This document shows positions 61,986 through 64,000 of a stretch of 64,000 bases of DNA, in pieces. The stretch is taken from contig JASNYH010000010.1 of assembly GCA_048500255.1 (NCBI GenBank), positions 53,618 through 117,617 on the forward strand, given 5' to 3'. The notes under the pieces were generated by a model. It was not told the DNA's origin. It was given only the letters and a program-made list of their open reading frames with translations, and searched no databases. A program made the position numbers and the translations under genes. Within the stretch, counting starts at the first letter, position 1. Each line of letters opens with the position of its first letter. This DNA comes from JAMHWF01 sp048500255 (GTDB lineage Bacteria; Pseudomonadota; Gammaproteobacteria; Burkholderiales; Burkholderiaceae_C).

Positions 61986-64000
61986 TTGGCGACCAAGAAG
62001 AACGCAGCCACGACCCAGGGACAAACGGCCGACTACCAGCACACCCAAGAGGCCACCCAGCGGCCCGACGTGGGCGTGCAGGACCAGTTCACCACCCGTA
62101 AGCCGCCCAAGACCTACCGTTACGACAGCAGCCTGGACCCGGCACTCAGCTGGGACGAAAGCCGCGACCGTGAACTGGCCGAATGGCTGCTAGGCCTGGT
62201 GCAGCGCTGCGCCACCGAGGGCGAAGCAAAGGTGTTCACCGCACCGCAGGTGTGGGCCGGCGGTGGCGTGCAGGTGCAATCGCTGAAGGCGGCGGCCGAC
62301 CTGCTGCAGGCGCTGAGCCAGCCCTTCCTGAACTGGACCGGCAAGGCCGAGCGCCACCAGATTTCAGTGCCCACGGTGCCGCTATTCGTGCATGAGCGGC
62401 ATTCGACGAAAGCCATTTTGGAAGGCATCAAGCGTCGAAAGGCCAAGGGCACCACCTACGACCTTTTCGGCGACGGTAGCGGTCTAGACGTGACCGACAA
62501 GCTCGATGCCTACGAACACAAGGGCCCTTGGAAGAATCGGATGATCCTCGGTGACAGCCTGCAGGTGATGAACTCCCTGCTGGAATTTGAGGGTCTCGGT
62601 GAGCAGGTGCAGATGGTGTACTTGGACCCTCCCTATGGCGTCAAGTTTGGCTCGAACTTTCAACCATTTGTCCGCAAGCGCGATGTGAAGCACAGCGTTG
62701 ACTCGGAGATGTCGCGGGAACCGGAGATGGTGAAGGCCTATCGCGACACATGGGAGATTGGGCTGCATTCCTATCTGACCTATCTTCGCGACCGGCTTAT
62801 GGTGACCAGGGAACTGCTTCACGAGAGCGGAAGCGTCTTCGTGCAGATCTCAGATGACAACCTTCATCACGTCAGAGAGCTACTCGATGAAGTTTTCGGA
62901 CCGCAAAACTTCGTGGCTGTAATCACTGTCCAGAAGACTACGTCAGCAACTGTCAACTACTTGCCAGCAACCTGTGACTATGTCATTTGGTATGGGCGTG
63001 ATCTAACTCGCCTGAAGTACAGACCCTTCTATCTTCGGAAGCAGCTCGGAGGGGATGGGGCGACAAACTACAACCGCGTCCTGCTTTCAGACGGAACTCG
63101 GCGAGCGTTGGCGCGAACTGAGGTGAACGACCCCTCATTGCTACCAGCTGGCTCGAAGATCTACAGCCTCGACAATTTGACGAGCCAAAGCATGGGACGA
63201 GAGAAGGGCGAAGGAGCGGCTTGCTGGTTCCCTGTCGAACTGAACGGACGTGCCTACCGCCCCGGTGCACAGGCGCGATGGAAGACAAATGAACAGGGAA
63301 TGGAGCGCCTGAAGTCCGCTGGCCGACTTGAGGCTACCGACAGCCGGGTCGGCTACGTTCGGTACTTTGACGACTTCCCGCTTTACCCACTGGACAACAA
63401 CTGGTCTGACGTTGGCGCGAGCTTCATGGCTGACAAGCTCTATGTGGTTCAAACGTCTCCGAAGATCATCCAGAGGTGCATGCTGATGTGCTCCGAGCCT
63501 GGTGACTTGGTACTGGATCCAACCTGCGGCTCGGGTACCACCGCCTATGTCGCCGAGCAATGGGGGCGTCGTTGGATAACTTGCGATACGTCGAGGGTTC
63601 CACTTGCCCTTGCTCGCCAGCGACTTCTCACGGCGACGTTTCCGTACTACGAACTGAAAGACCCGCAGCGTGGGCCATCAGCTGGTTTTGTCTACAAGCG
63701 GAAGCAGAACAGAAAGGGCGATGAAGTTGGCGGTTTGGTACCGCATATCACTCTGAAGTCCATCGCAAACGACGAACAGCCAGCCATGGAAGTGCTGGTG
63801 GACCGACCCGAGGTCAACGACAAAGTCACCCGCGTGGCGGGTCCGTTCGTCGTTGAAGCCACCATCGCGCCGGCCCAGGTGCTGGAGTTCGCCGAAGACA
63901 AGGCAGAACCCAAGGCCCAAAGCCTGGATGCCGCCCTGGGCGAGGCCGATGCCGCCAACGGAGGCTTGCCTTTGCACGTAGGTGAGCCGACCGGTCACTA
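61986..64000 (+). CDS. DNA methyltransferase, beta class, Type III/Mod-like (3' end outside the window)
   Basis: At least 671 codons, open to the right edge. From TTG 61986 (GGGAGC upstream). An N-terminal region to about 160 has no known motif. Then 'NRMILGDSLQVMNSL', motif IV 'VQMVYLDPPYGVKFGSNF' (DPPY, N6-adenine type) near 215, and 'LTYLRDRLMVTRELLHESGS' with 'VFVQISDDNLHHVRELLDEV'. A long target-recognition insert follows. Late come the AdoMet-binding 'LVLDPTCGSGTTAYVAEQWG' near 515 and 'RWITCDTSRVPLALAR'. The order DPPY before DPxxGSGT makes it beta class, as in Type III Mod. A C-terminal tail continues. The restriction or helicase partner would be to the right. The central part is much poorer in G+C than both ends. 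Confidence 0.85.
   Translation, partial: MATKKNAATTQGQTADYQHTQEATQRPDVGVQDQFTTRKPPKTYRYDSSLDPALSWDESRDRELAEWLLGLVQRCATEGEAKVFTAPQVWAGGGVQVQSLKAAADLLQALSQPFLNWTGKAERHQISVPTVPLFVHERHSTKAILEGIKRRKAKGTTYDLFGDGSGLDVTDKLDAYEHKGPWKNRMILGDSLQVMNSLLEFEGLGEQVQMVYLDPPYGVKFGSNFQPFVRKRDVKHSVDSEMSREPEMVKAYRDTWEIGLHSYLTYLRDRLMVTRELLHESGSVFVQISDDNLHHVRELLDEVFGPQNFVAVITVQKTTSATVNYLPATCDYVIWYGRDLTRLKYRPFYLRKQLGGDGATNYNRVLLSDGTRRALARTEVNDPSLLPAGSKIYSLDNLTSQSMGREKGEGAACWFPVELNGRAYRPGAQARWKTNEQGMERLKSAGRLEATDSRVGYVRYFDDFPLYPLDNNWSDVGASFMADKLYVVQTSPKIIQRCMLMCSEPGDLVLDPTCGSGTTAYVAEQWGRRWITCDTSRVPLALARQRLLTATFPYYELKDPQRGPSAGFVYKRKQNRKGDEVGGLVPHITLKSIANDEQPAMEVLVDRPEVNDKVTRVAGPFVVEATIAPAQVLEFAEDKAEPKAQSLDAALGEADAANGGLPLHVGEPTGH

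Larger units (their letters stand above)
54826..64000. mobile_element. Genomic island integrated at tRNA-Arg (left part; right end outside)
   Basis: Everything to the right of the tRNA has island character: a tyrosine integrase pointing at the tRNA, an overlapping excisionase-like gene, a second recombinase, long gene-poor stretches, and lower and uneven base composition (for example 27 of 60 G+C at 62881-62940). It carries genes of defence type rather than core functions. The left attachment site should lie within the tRNA 3' part. The matching direct repeat at the right end is not in this window, so the size is unknown. Confidence 0.8.

Noticed and set aside
54826..64000. Second attachment repeat (copy of the tRNA-Arg 3' end) within the window
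   Set aside because: No repeat of the tRNA 3' segment was found by eye; the right end must be outside.

Overview
The window is chromosomal DNA from a very GC-rich betaproteobacterium of the order Burkholderiales (Rubrivivax/Leptothrix/Comamonadaceae-like). The basis is gene content and order: DUF3460-scpA-panB, a formate dehydrogenase locus with DUF3305/DUF3306/TorD accessory genes, hemC-hemD-hemX-hemY divergent from ppc, a fused MetG-type tRNA-binding domain, and a GC-rich intergenic repeat of a kind seen in Burkholderiales. Genus is inference. One edge gene is cut at each end: panB on the left and a DNA methyltransferase on the right.

Layout. 1-1.3 kb: DUF3460, scpA and panB (minus). 1.4-7.5 kb: a LysR regulator divergent from an indolepyruvate:ferredoxin oxidoreductase pair, then an orphan TRAP-type binding protein and a strong terminator. 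7.5-15 kb: a minus-strand operon of a small ribbon-helix-helix protein and six subunits related to hydrogenase-4/complex I. Its large subunit has lost all four Ni-binding cysteines, so it is an energy-converting-hydrogenase-related (Ehr-type) complex and not a hydrogenase. 15-20.3 kb: metG, a membrane-anchored trehalose-6-phosphate synthase and otsB. 20.4-36 kb: a formate dehydrogenase locus made of apbC, DUF3305, DUF3306, a multi-cluster ferredoxin protein and a TorD-like chaperone. A divergent histidine kinase/sigma-54 activator pair sits in the middle, followed by the structural operon (TAT peptide, fdhA, fdhB, lipoprotein, cytochrome b, small periplasmic protein) and fdhD. Three dyads CGAC-N5-GTCG lie between the activator gene and the structural operon and are probably its binding sites. 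36-54.7 kb: housekeeping genes (dcd, zinc metallopeptidase, lldD, frame-disrupted dinB, argH, a LytS/LytR-type two-component system, a SAF-domain oxidoreductase, ppc, the hem operon).

At 54.75 kb a tRNA-Arg(ACG) gene marks the left edge of an integrated island that runs out of the window. It carries a tyrosine integrase, an overlapping excisionase-like HTH gene, a second recombinase-type integrase, a 1-kb gene-poor stretch, a ribbon-helix-helix/unknown gene pair, and a plus-strand operon: a TIGR04255-like protein, an HTH protein, an unknown protein with an HDCDI motif, and a large beta-class DNA methyltransferase of Type III/Mod appearance. The last cluster resembles a defence module. Its three upstream genes have no assigned function and are the best candidate here for an undescribed system, together with the Ni-less Ehr complex.

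All calls come from reading the sequence and recalled family knowledge; no database search was run.
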